This document shows positions 9,238-16,076 of a DNA stretch of 23,327 bases, in pieces. The stretch comes from a bacterium (GTDB taxonomy: Bacteria; Patescibacteriota; Minisyncoccia; UBA6257; GWB1-50-10): positions 1 through 23,327 of the forward strand of contig JAKAGX010000010.1 of assembly GCA_021825465.1 (NCBI GenBank), in the 5' to 3' direction. Position 1 is the stretch's first letter. Each line of letters begins with the position of its first letter. The translations under genes were made by a program, and so were the position numbers. The notes beneath the pieces are model-generated. The model searched no databases. It saw nothing but the letters and a program-made list of their open reading frames with translations, and had not been told where the DNA came from.

Positions 9238-9912
9238 TTAGGAGCCGGTCAGGCGAGACCAATTATCGCCGAATTTCGGCTTGATGGCCTCGGATCCCGC
9301 TTTGCAGTACGGGCAAAGGTCTGGTTCGTAATTCTCGATGGAAAGCTGGAGCAGCGGCAGCACTCTTGACCGTTCCACGAAAACGACTCTGTCTCCCGGA
9401 CTCGACCGATCGACGATCACCGGAAGAAAAGGCGCGAAGCGGACCATCTCCACCATATCGTCGTTTGCGATCCGTATTCCCTCCCGCACCAAGTGCGAAG
9501 ATCCGCCGACGGTTATCAATTCTTCAACGTGAAGAACGGTGTCCCCTTCGCGGATGCGCTTATTGTCGGGGTGCCAGATCTGCTTTTTAGCCTCCTTGTC
9601 TTTTACCATCTTGATATGACCGACACCGGCCAATTTTGCAACGTCTTCGGCAAGATCGGTCGCGGAGGTATCGGATCCGACGACCCAGTTGAAGACGCGT
9701 TCCCAGAGCGGCGGGAGCGTCGAGAGCAAAGCTTCCGCAAATTTTTTTCTGATGATGGGATAGGCCTTCAGGACCTCTCCAACGTTTACGTAGCCGTTGG
9801 AATGTTTTCCGCTCGTCAAAAGGGCGTGCGGAGCTTCCGGTCTCGGTTCGCCTTGGTAGATCCAAAATACCCCGGCGTTCTCGAGGATATTTTGAACTTC
9901 ATCTCCTGTCAT
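9238..9912 (-). CDS. pyrE: Orotate phosphoribosyltransferase-like protein
   Basis: A 224-residue type I phosphoribosyltransferase, closest in motifs to orotate PRTase, which joins orotate to PRPP in UMP synthesis. ALLTSGKHSNGYVNVG (residues ~31-46) corresponds to the orotate/PRPP-binding loop of OPRT. The PRPP motif is present as TVLHVEELITVGGSS (~125-139), with Glu-Glu where OPRTs usually have Glu-Asp or Asp-Asp. A C-terminal extension contains CPYCKAGSEAIKPK, a Cys pair not typical of classical PyrE. No other pyrimidine gene is nearby, so the substrate could be a different base. The start at 9910-9912 has an AAAGGA ribosome site 9 nt upstream, in contrast to its downstream neighbours. A terminator follows at 9182-9226. 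PRTase fold is confident; orotate specificity is moderate. Confidence 0.8.
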   Translation of the reverse strand: MTGDEVQNILENAGVFWIYQGEPRPEAPHALLTSGKHSNGYVNVGEVLKAYPIIRKKFAEALLSTLPPLWERVFNWVVGSDTSATDLAEDVAKLAGVGHIKMVKDKEAKKQIWHPDNKRIREGDTVLHVEELITVGGSSHLVREGIRIANDDMVEMVRFAPFLPVIVDRSSPGDRVVFVERSRVLPLLQLSIENYEPDLCPYCKAGSEAIKPKFGDNWSRLTGS

Positions 9913-10034
9913 AAACTTTTTCCTTTCTATTTTGTTTTTGGGTTTCTATGATATAGCTTTTTAAATCTCCCCAATGCTCCTAAGGTTATGCCATATAAGA
10001 TAGATGTGCGTCAATTCCACTAGAATAAGCCATC
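9913..10034. other. AT-rich divergent intergenic region
   Basis: This 122-nt stretch lies between the minus-strand orotate PRTase-like gene and the plus-strand promoter at 10035. It holds the AAAGGA ribosome site of the former (9921-9926). A possible minus-strand promoter for that gene (TTGACG near 10010, spacer of about 18 nt, then CATAAC) is too weak to call. No ORF or other structure is evident. Confidence 0.4.
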
Positions 10035-10063
10035 TTGACAATTTATCAATTGTCTAGTATGTT
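10035..10063 (+). promoter_or_regulatory. Sigma-70-type promoter for the plus-strand RNA, with overlapping palindrome
   Basis: TTGACA at 10035-10040, 17-nt spacer, TATGTT at 10058-10063. It is the best -35/-10 pair I found in the window. A perfect inverted repeat GACAATT-tatc-AATTGTC at 10037-10054 overlaps the -35 and spacer, where a repressor would block RNA polymerase. No plus-strand ORF follows; a structured RNA and terminator do. The promoter is inferred from consensus only. Confidence 0.6.
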
Positions 10064-10069
10064 TCTGAT

Positions 10070-10340
10070 TAGAAAGAATAACAATATTATTTTTTCTGAG
10101 AGAGTTCTTAGTGCTCTTTTATATACGAAGGACCAAGGTTGCGGCAGTACTAGTTACAAATTCGAGAATTATCTTTTTATTATTTCTTTCTTATTTATCA
10201 AATAATTCTCGAACCTTTCCGTATTTTCAGTCTTTGCTGGGATCCTTATATATCCCAGGAATTGGACCAACTGAAAATCGGAAAGGGTTTCTGCCCTCCC
10301 CCATAAATTAAGGAACCTCTCGGGTTCCTTTCTTCTTTTT
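10070..10340 (+). ncRNA. Candidate structured small RNA of unknown class (plus strand)
   Basis: A ~270-nt transcript is implied by the promoter at 10035-10063 and an intrinsic terminator ending at ~10340, the only plus-strand unit in the window. It is AT-rich and has no credible ORF. Supported helices: P1, GGCAG (10143-10147) with CTGCC (10291-10295); P2, a perfect 12-bp stem, 10161-10172 with 10202-10213, closing a 29-nt U-rich loop; P3, CCTTTCCG-ATTTTCAG (10214-10230, one bulged T) with 10271-10286, capped by CTGGGAT/ATCCCAG (10237-10243/10252-10258). P2 and P3 are directly adjacent, so they could stack. A C-rich run CCCTCCCCC (10294-10302), partly outside P1, precedes the terminator and could pair with GGAGG-type ribosome sites. 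I found no tmRNA T-loop, no SRP GGAAG motif and no RNase P core. The 5' end is estimated from the -10. Confidence 0.6.
10310..10340 (+). terminator. Intrinsic terminator of the plus-strand RNA
   Basis: AAGGAACC (10310-10317), 5-nt loop, GGTTCCTT (10323-10330), then TCTTCTTTTT. An 8-bp perfect stem plus U-rich tail oriented on the plus strand, with no plus-strand protein gene upstream of it. It is the main evidence that this region is transcribed in that direction. Confidence 0.8.
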
Positions 10341-10414
10341 ATTGAGTTTATCAAAAACAGAAATGGGGGTTAACTACCGAATGTTCTCCCGACCCCACTC
10401 TTATTCTCGTGTCA

Positions 10415-10445
10415 GAAAGCAAAACGCCGGCCATGAAGGTCGACG
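10415..10445 (-). terminator. Intrinsic terminator after tRNA-Gly
   Basis: Read on the minus strand: CGTCGACC (10438-10445), 5-nt loop, GGCCGGCG (10425-10432), with one A-C mismatch and one G-T pair, followed by TTTTGCTTT. It begins 10 nt after the CCA end of the tRNA and would end the ftsB-like/tRNA transcript. Confidence 0.65.
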
Positions 10446-10454
10446 CTCTGCTTT

Positions 10455-10528
10455 TGGTGCGGGATACGAGAATCGAACTCGTGTCTCAACCTTGGGAAGG
10501 TCGCGTTCTGCCACTAAACCAATCCCGC
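10455..10528 (-). tRNA. tRNA-Gly, anticodon CCC, CCA end encoded
   Basis: A 74-nt tRNA on the minus strand. Acceptor stem GCGGGAT/ATCCCGC pairs over all 7 positions; D arm GTTTAGTGGCAGAAC; anticodon stem CGACC/GGTTG with loop TTCCCAA giving anticodon CCC (codon GGG, glycine); variable loop AGAC; T arm ACGAG-TTCGATT-CTCGT. Position 73 is A and CCA is encoded in the DNA (10455-10457). A73 is unusual, since bacterial tRNA-Gly normally has U73. The tRNA begins 10 nt after the stop codon of the FtsB-like gene and is followed by a terminator, so it is probably processed from a shared transcript. Confidence 0.95.
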
Positions 10529-10538
10529 ATGTATCCGC

Positions 10539-10841
10539 CTATTGCTGCGTCCCGGTTGCCGTGCTTGTCGTCGTGGTCGATCCCGGTACCACGATTATAA
10601 GCCCTTCCCCGGGATTTTTGTAGTTCGTTTGCGCCTTCAGCTGTTTTACCAAATTCGCCGGGTTTTGAAAATACTGGACTTCGGAGGAAAGGTTTTGGTT
10701 CTGCTCTTGGAGTTTGTCGTATTGGGCCTTTAGTGCGGCTGCCTGCTTGTCCGCCGCGTTCCGTGATTGGTAAAGGCTCAAGAGCCCCCACCCCACGATT
10801 CCCGCGATCACCACAAAGACGATCACCTTCCAGTACTTCAT
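10539..10841 (-). CDS. FtsB/DivIC-like membrane protein with coiled coil (septum formation initiator family)
   Basis: A 100-residue single-pass protein of the FtsB/DivIC type, part of the divisome scaffold that links FtsQ and FtsL. From the chosen start (MKYWKVIVF) a hydrophobic helix covers residues ~5-23, a Gln/Leu-rich coiled coil follows at ~31-59 (ALKAQYDKLQEQNQNLSSEV), then FQNPANLVKQLKAQTNYKNPGEGLIIVVP, matching the short C-terminal strand region of the family, and a Thr/Ser tail. The frame opens one Met earlier at 10850, which is possible. The ATG at 10839-10841 lies 7 nt after TAAAAT (10849-10854), and GGAG immediately precedes it. The gene follows the structured repeat at 10884-11027 and precedes tRNA-Gly by 10 nt. 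Family is moderate to good; the division role is by homology. Confidence 0.75.
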   Translation of the reverse strand: MKYWKVIVFVVIAGIVGWGLLSLYQSRNAADKQAAALKAQYDKLQEQNQNLSSEVQYFQNPANLVKQLKAQTNYKNPGEGLIIVVPGSTTTTSTATGTQQ

Positions 10842-10848
10842 TATCTCC

Positions 10849-10854
10849 ATTTTA
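10849..10854 (-). promoter_or_regulatory. Possible -10 element (TAAAAT) before the FtsB-like gene
   Basis: TAAAAT ends 7 nt before the ATG at 10839-10841, the same geometry as the four TATAAT sites in the window but one base off consensus. A GGAG also lies in the gap, so ordinary ribosome-site initiation from a longer mRNA is equally possible. Confidence 0.35.
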
Positions 10855-10883
10855 CACCACCCCAGTCTTAAAAAACAAAGTTT

Positions 10884-11027
10884 GGGACGGGAAGTTGTAT
10901 TCGAAGAAGCTCTCGGAGGCGAAAAAGCTCGGCTCCGCCCTTAGCGGATTTTTCGCCGAGAGCGCAGGGCGGCTCCGATCGCCGGAAGCGGAGAACGCCT
11001 GGTTCCGAGAATACAACTTCCCGTTCC
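10884..11027 (-). repeat. Structured intergenic repeat element, copy 2 (covarying stems)
   Basis: A 144-bp element between lepA and the FtsB-like gene; it starts 3 nt after the lepA TAG stop (11031-11033). Closing stem: 10888-10902 with 11009-11023, 15 perfect pairs (CGGGAAGTTGTATTC), extendable to 19 with one G-T. The core 10906-11010 matches 424-530, including 27-nt (10906-10932) and 31-nt (10944-10974) identical blocks. The internal stem that is CTTTC/GAAAG in copy 1 is CTCCG/CGGAG here (10989-10993 with 10973-10977): three compensated pairs at identical spacing. Both copies have the same orientation relative to the genes. A GTTTTTT run follows ~9 nt downstream, so this copy could also help terminate lepA transcription. 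Confidence 0.8.
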
Positions 11028-11030
11028 CGG

Positions 11031-12854
11031 CTACTTCTTTATCAATTCCTTGAATATTTCCGGCGCGATCCGCACCTTTCCCATTGCTTTCAGTTTTTCC
11101 TTCCCCTTTTTTTGCTTTTGCCAGAGTTTCATTTTTCGCGTCCGGTCTCCGCCGTTTTTGCCGAAATTGCCGAGTTCTTTCCGCATGGCCGGAATATCCT
11201 CGCGTGCGATGACCTTCCCCGAGATCTTCGCTTGGAGCGCCTGCGGGAACTGCTGTTTCGGAAGGGTAATTTTTAGTTTTTCCACCATCTTCCGCGCTTC
11301 ACGCTCCACGCTTTCCCGAGGGAAGAACCGCGAAAGGCCCGGAATGATCTCGCTCGCGACGAAATTATCCACTTTCACGACGTCGGCCTTGCGGTAGTCC
11401 AAAAATTCGTAGCTGAACGAAGCATAGCCGGACGTTGCCGATTTCAGTTGGTCGTCGAAATCGCTCACGAGTTCGGAAAGAGGCATGATCGCTTCGATAT
11501 CGATGGAGTTCACGACCGTCTTCGTCGTCAGATCCTCGATCCGGAATTTGTTCTGGAGCGAGAGGACGCTTGCAAGGTAATTCGAAGGAACGAGGATATT
11601 GATGCGGACGAGCGGTTCCCAAATCTCGTCGTATTCGTTCGGCAGATCTTCCGGTTTTGTAATGAATTCTTCCTTTCCTTTATTGACGATCTTGTAGACG
11701 ACAGATGGGAACGTGCTTACGACCCGCGCATCGAACTCGCGCTCGAGGCGCTCCGCGGTTATTTCAAAGTGAAGCTTGCCGAGGAATCCGACTTTGAATC
11801 CCCTCCCCAGAATCTCATTCTGGTCCGGCTCGATGTGGAGCGATGAGTCGTTCAAATGGAGTTTTTCAAGTCCCCTCTTCAGGTTTTCATAGTCGTCGGC
11901 ATCTTCGGGATAAAAAGAAACGAAAACCACGGGGTTCGGCTCCCGGTAACCGGGAAGAGCGAGGGTTTGAGGGTCGAGGGTGTAAGGCTTGGGGATCATG
12001 AGAACGGTGTCGCCGATCTTTACTTTGCTCGTGTCTTTAATGCCGGTCGCAACGTAGCCGATCTCGCCTTTCTTGATCGATTGAGCTGCTTTCGGCTGAG
12101 GCGAGAAGTAGCCGACCTCCTTGATCTTTACTTCGGCGCCCGTTGCCGCAAGAACGATCGGGTCTTCGCGTTCGAAAGCTCCCTCGAAAACGCGAACGGA
12201 AGCGACGATGCCTTTATGATCGTCGTAGAACGAATCGAAGATAAGAGCGCGGCCCAAATTTGAAATTTGAAATTTGGAATTTGCATTTGCGTCTTTTGGT
12301 GGTGGCACGAGACGAATGACGGCGTCTAAGAGTTCCCTCACGCCTTCGCCGGTCTTCCCCGAAACCATAAAAATGTCCTCCGGCCTTATCCCCAGAAGTT
12401 CCGCCACTTCCTTTTGGAGTTCGGCAAGTGCGTGGTCGTTCCGATCCTTGAAAAGATCGATCTTATTGATCGCCCCGATGAGCGTGAGGCCGGCCGCTTT
12501 TGCCGCTCTGAAATTGGAAAGTGTCTGGGCTTGGATCCCCTGTGTCGCGTCGACAAGGAGGATGCCGCCCTCGACGGCGTTCAACGATCGCGATACTTCG
12601 TACGCGAAATCGGAGTGGCCGGGAGTATCGATCAAGTTGAGGGTATAGGGTATAGGGCCGAGGGTATAGGACATCCGCACGGGGGCCATTTTGATGGTGA
12701 TCCCCCGCTCTTGCTCGAGATCGAGTTGATCCAAATACTGGGCATGCATGCGCCGCGATTCGACCGTCCCCGTGATCTCGAGAAGGCGGTCGGCAAGCGT
12801 GCTCTTACCGTGATCGATGTGCGCGATAATACAAAAGTTTCGAATGGTCTCCAT
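11031..12854 (-). CDS. lepA: Elongation factor 4 (LepA), ribosomal back-translocase GTPase
   Basis: Translational GTPase that acts on stalled or mis-translocated ribosomes. The protein has 607 residues (E. coli 599). G1 AHIDHGKST is at residues 11-19, G2 with RGITIK at ~50-55, G3 DTPGH at 76-80, G4 NKID at 130-133. The family-specific C-terminal domain is present, including KMVEKLKITLPKQQFPQALQAKISGKVIAREDI and a Lys-rich tail. Three loops carry short extra peptides coded by repetitive DNA: residues 63-72 (YTLGPIPYTL), 190-200 (NANSKFQISNL) and 288-298 (PKPYTLDPQTL). Its start overlaps the stop of the DUF4012 gene by one base (TAATG), indicating translational coupling. A structured repeat follows the TAG stop. 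Assignment certain. Confidence 0.97.
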   Translation of the reverse strand: METIRNFCIIAHIDHGKSTLADRLLEITGTVESRRMHAQYLDQLDLEQERGITIKMAPVRMSYTLGPIPYTLNLIDTPGHSDFAYEVSRSLNAVEGGILLVDATQGIQAQTLSNFRAAKAAGLTLIGAINKIDLFKDRNDHALAELQKEVAELLGIRPEDIFMVSGKTGEGVRELLDAVIRLVPPPKDANANSKFQISNLGRALIFDSFYDDHKGIVASVRVFEGAFEREDPIVLAATGAEVKIKEVGYFSPQPKAAQSIKKGEIGYVATGIKDTSKVKIGDTVLMIPKPYTLDPQTLALPGYREPNPVVFVSFYPEDADDYENLKRGLEKLHLNDSSLHIEPDQNEILGRGFKVGFLGKLHFEITAERLEREFDARVVSTFPSVVYKIVNKGKEEFITKPEDLPNEYDEIWEPLVRINILVPSNYLASVLSLQNKFRIEDLTTKTVVNSIDIEAIMPLSELVSDFDDQLKSATSGYASFSYEFLDYRKADVVKVDNFVASEIIPGLSRFFPRESVEREARKMVEKLKITLPKQQFPQALQAKISGKVIAREDIPAMRKELGNFGKNGGDRTRKMKLWQKQKKGKEKLKAMGKVRIAPEIFKELIKK

Positions 12855-14959
12855 TATTGACTTTGATACCCAAGCGTGAGGGTTATGATGATCCGCTTAT
12901 CCGGGTCGTCTGTGTGATACGTATAGACCGGCGAATTGGATTCTACCCAATAATATTTGAAGGGAGCGTTGATGGTCAAATCGAGTGAGTTTTGGACACC
13001 CGACTGCCGCTCGAAGACGAACGTGTATTTTTGGCCGGGCATCAAAACCTTGATGCCGTTATAGCTCGTTTGGTAACGCATGGTGAGCGTGGAGGTCGTC
13101 CCCGCCTTTGTGAAAAGCCAGGTTCCGAAAACGTTCTTGCCGAATTCGGATCGCTGCCACGTGTTGAAATTGGTAAGGAACACCTCGTTCGCTTGAATGG
13201 CAGCGAGATCCGGATTCACGGCGTAGTCGGAATTGGCATAGTCGAGCGTTGAGTATTTCTTTCGCGTGTTTTCGCCGGTCACGTCGACGAGGCTCGAGTT
13301 CGGTTCCGTGAAGATCTGTAGAAAATCATTGTTCGTGGCGCGCCACCATGGATCCGTTTGAGTGTTGCCGGTATGCTGTCTCGTGACGGTTACATCCGTA
13401 AAGGTGTTCCCGCTCGTGTCAATGTCGACATGAGCGTTCACCGCCTCCTTTACGAACGCATCGCTCTTGCCGCCGGCAACGTTGGCGTTCACGACTGCGA
13501 GATAGTTTCCCCAAAAGCCGTCGGGGAGCTGGTAAACGCCGCCATTCACGTCGTTCGAGTCGAGGAAATTCTCGATTGTGGGATCGGTGGAGTAAAACAT
13601 GATATCCTTCTTTTGAAGGTCATTTTTGAGGGCATCGATGAGCGCTTTCGATTGATCGCTGTCGAGCGCATCCAACTTTTCCATGAGGATCGGCGCCAGA
13701 ACTTGCAGGATTTTTTTCGGCTGCCCGGCTCGCTGGTTCGCGCTCTGCTCCGTCTCGCGCTGAACTTCTTCGAGAAAATTCGACGAATCGACGGTTGGAT
13801 ATCCGGGCGATGTGATAGGTCCCGTAACATCAAGGAGGGAGTTTACGACGTTGATGTTGATGGCGATCGCCGCATCGAAGCGGATCCCCTTGTCGGAGTA
13901 CATTTTTGAAGCGTTCAAGAAGTTCAGTGTCGTTTTTGCCGACGTTGGAAAGTCGAAGAACCAGTTGGAATCGCGGGCGCCCCAATTGGGAGTCGTCGCC
14001 TGCAATTCTTCGGGCGGTATCACCTTAATGGCAAGCTGGCCGTCCGGATCGTAAATGTCTCGCACGTCCATGCCCTGCATTTGGCCGTTTTGGACGCTCA
14101 CATCCGCGTAGCTTCCGATGAATCCCCCGCCGGGCCGTATTTCTGCCGGATTTTGGAAGAGAACGGCAATATGCTTCGGTGTCGGGGAGTTCAGGAAGTT
14201 GGTCAGTTGAACCAGCACGTTATCCCAGCCGTAGAGCTCGGAACTGTACTTCAAATATTCGTTTCCGACATTTTGGTCCAATCCTCCGAAAAAGCTCGAC
14301 ATGCTCTTGAGATACGAAGTGGTATTCTTGATGTCCCCCGCCTCGCTGTTGAGATTTTGGACGAGGGTGTGGAGCTTTTCGAGGTCTGCAATAAGTGCGG
14401 GGCCGTTGCTTTTGAAGTCTTTAAATCCGTTCTTTTGGAGATCGGCGATCGTTTGGGTAAGCTCCAAAAGATCCCCGTTCAAATTGGACACTTGTCCTAC
14501 AAGACCGAACGCTTGTTTGATGATGGGGACGAAATTGCTCACCGTTTGCACGATGTTTTCGCCGAACCCCTTTGTCACGAGGTTGTCGATGTTAGCGAGC
14601 GATTTCGAGTTGTTCTCGAGATACGTTGCGGCGGTCGACGGCTCGAAGTTTTTGAGGGCTCCGACCGATGAACTGAAATTCTGCATGATTTGCGCGCCGC
14701 TTTCCTCGACGGTCGCCTTCATTTGCCGGATATTCGCGAAGGTGATGCCGATGAACGAAACGAATCCCACGATCCCCGCAATGAAAACGGCAAGGAGGAC
14801 CCTTTTTGCGATCGAAACCGCGTTCCTCTTTTCCTGCTTGGGGATCTTCGTGAGATTGACGATCTCGAATTTTCGGAGATGGTCGTAGTTGAAGTTCGGT
14901 TTCTTGACGTCAACTAAAATGGGATCGATATTCTTTTTGGGGACGTTCCTTTTAGCCAT
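12854..14959 (-). CDS. DUF4012 domain membrane protein (surface-glycan locus)
   Basis: A 701-residue DUF4012 protein. A basic N-terminal cytoplasmic part (~1-50) is followed by one membrane helix at ~53-73 and a long extracytoplasmic part. Residues ~80-255 are helical and rich in Asn/Gln/Ser. The DUF4012 hallmark follows: VLFQNPAEIRPGGGFIGSYA at ~266-285, then YDPDGQLAIKVIPPEEL, WGARDSNWFFDFPTSAKTTL and DAAIAININVVNSLLDVTGPI. The biochemical role of DUF4012 is not established; it commonly accompanies polysaccharide and glycosyltransferase genes in Patescibacteria and Gram-positives, and here it directly follows two GT4 enzymes (8-nt overlap with the nearer one). The 3' end overlaps lepA by one base. 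A part in surface-polymer assembly or attachment is inference from context. Confidence 0.85.
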   Translation of the reverse strand: MAKRNVPKKNIDPILVDVKKPNFNYDHLRKFEIVNLTKIPKQEKRNAVSIAKRVLLAVFIAGIVGFVSFIGITFANIRQMKATVEESGAQIMQNFSSSVGALKNFEPSTAATYLENNSKSLANIDNLVTKGFGENIVQTVSNFVPIIKQAFGLVGQVSNLNGDLLELTQTIADLQKNGFKDFKSNGPALIADLEKLHTLVQNLNSEAGDIKNTTSYLKSMSSFFGGLDQNVGNEYLKYSSELYGWDNVLVQLTNFLNSPTPKHIAVLFQNPAEIRPGGGFIGSYADVSVQNGQMQGMDVRDIYDPDGQLAIKVIPPEELQATTPNWGARDSNWFFDFPTSAKTTLNFLNASKMYSDKGIRFDAAIAININVVNSLLDVTGPITSPGYPTVDSSNFLEEVQRETEQSANQRAGQPKKILQVLAPILMEKLDALDSDQSKALIDALKNDLQKKDIMFYSTDPTIENFLDSNDVNGGVYQLPDGFWGNYLAVVNANVAGGKSDAFVKEAVNAHVDIDTSGNTFTDVTVTRQHTGNTQTDPWWRATNNDFLQIFTEPNSSLVDVTGENTRKKYSTLDYANSDYAVNPDLAAIQANEVFLTNFNTWQRSEFGKNVFGTWLFTKAGTTSTLTMRYQTSYNGIKVLMPGQKYTFVFERQSGVQNSLDLTINAPFKYYWVESNSPVYTYHTDDPDKRIIITLTLGYQSQ

Positions 14960-16076
14960 GTATTTCTCGGAAGGTTTTCATAAGCTCCTCGGCTGTCGTT
15001 TGCCATTGGAATCGATCCGCATTCTTCCGGCCAGCCTCGATCAAATGTTCTTTTACTTTATTGTCCAACAAAACGCTTTCTATTGCCAATGCGAGATCGC
15101 CGATTTTCCAAGGATCGACGAGGAGGGCGCTTGTGCCTAAAACTTCCTCGAGGGGGCCTCGATTGGAGGCTATGACCGGGGTTCCGGATGCTTGAGCTTC
15201 GAGGCATGGGAATGCAAACCCTTCGAAAAAAGAAGGATAGACAAAAGCCGCGGCTTGCCGGTAGAGGCTCCGGAGGTCTTCTCTGGTCGCCTTCCCCCAA
15301 ACGACAATATCGTTTTTTGCCGGCGATCGATCGATTTCCGCGAGGATCTTTTGATACAGCCAACCCGGTGCGCCCACAAGGATGAATTTGAGGTCCTTGA
15401 AGCGTCCGTTTTGCTTTACGAGGTTGAAAGCCCGGATGGCTCCGATCGCGTTTTTCCGCGGCTCCAAAGTTCCGACGTGGAGGAGAAAAGGATATTTCCT
15501 TTCATCCGTTTCCTTCCCCTCCGTTTTGTCGCGATAGAAATCGTCGAGTCCCGGATAAATGCGGACGACTTTTCTTTCATCCAAGCGGAACCGGTCGATG
15601 ATCGTCCGCCGCGTGAACTCCGAAACGGCGATCACGCGCCCCGCTTCCTTGATCTGCCGTTCGTAGTTTTGCCGCCAGTGCCAGAAGTTTTTCTGCCATG
15701 TGAAGAATTCCGGATAAAAGACGAAGGAAAGGTCGTGGATCGTCAGGACGTGACGCGCAGGATTCTTAAAAGAAAGGATGTCGATGTGAGGACTCCAGTA
15801 AACGTCGGCGCGAACCAGCTTGTCTATCTTCGGCAAGCCGAAGAGACGATTTGTAGCGCTCCAAATCTTGTTGGATATTCCGAGGTTCAGCCATTCCCCT
15901 TTCACCTCGTTTTCCAGCGGATTTTTTTTCGACTTCATTTTCGAGCGATTGGCGAAGAATAAAAATTCTTCGCTTGGAAACCGGCTTGCCATCGCAGTTA
16001 TGGCAAGACGCGTATACTCCGGCACGCCGGAAATGATATGGGCATAGAGCGACCGTGCGTCAATGAAGATCTTCAT
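14952..16076 (-). CDS. GT4-family glycosyltransferase
   Basis: A 374-residue GT-B fold glycosyltransferase of family GT4, transferring a sugar from a nucleotide-sugar donor to a lipid-linked or surface glycan. N-terminal acceptor domain: MKIFIDARSLYAHIISGVPEY, with the ISGVPEYTR loop typical of the mannosyltransferase branch, then the linker YPFLLHVGTLEPRKN (~195-209). The C-terminal donor domain has the E-x7-E motif, Glu285 and Glu293 in FFEGFAFPCLEAQASGTPVI. Overlaps the next gene by 8 nt and the previous GT by 4 nt (ATGA), so all three are translated together. No membrane helix is visible, so it is probably peripheral on the cytoplasmic face. Donor and acceptor cannot be predicted. Confidence 0.92.
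   Translation of the reverse strand: MKIFIDARSLYAHIISGVPEYTRLAITAMASRFPSEEFLFFANRSKMKSKKNPLENEVKGEWLNLGISNKIWSATNRLFGLPKIDKLVRADVYWSPHIDILSFKNPARHVLTIHDLSFVFYPEFFTWQKNFWHWRQNYERQIKEAGRVIAVSEFTRRTIIDRFRLDERKVVRIYPGLDDFYRDKTEGKETDERKYPFLLHVGTLEPRKNAIGAIRAFNLVKQNGRFKDLKFILVGAPGWLYQKILAEIDRSPAKNDIVVWGKATREDLRSLYRQAAAFVYPSFFEGFAFPCLEAQASGTPVIASNRGPLEEVLGTSALLVDPWKIGDLALAIESVLLDNKVKEHLIEAGRKNADRFQWQTTAEELMKTFREIHG

Noticed and set aside
9170..9262. N-terminal extension of the YjjX-like protein
   Set aside because: The extra 31 residues have no family match and cross an intrinsic terminator and a TATAAT placed for the internal start.
10070..10340. Plus-strand RNA as tmRNA, SRP RNA, RNase P RNA or 6S RNA
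   Set aside because: There is no T-loop or tRNA-like end, no SRP GGAAG/AGCAG asymmetric loop and no RNase P GAGGAAAGTCC-type core. The stem with an internal loop resembles 6S only superficially: the loop is small and the ends do not close.
10169..10354. A 61-codon minus-strand frame in the AT-rich gap
   Set aside because: No homology motif or ribosome site; it is antisense to the helices and terminator of the plus-strand RNA candidate, which better explain the region.
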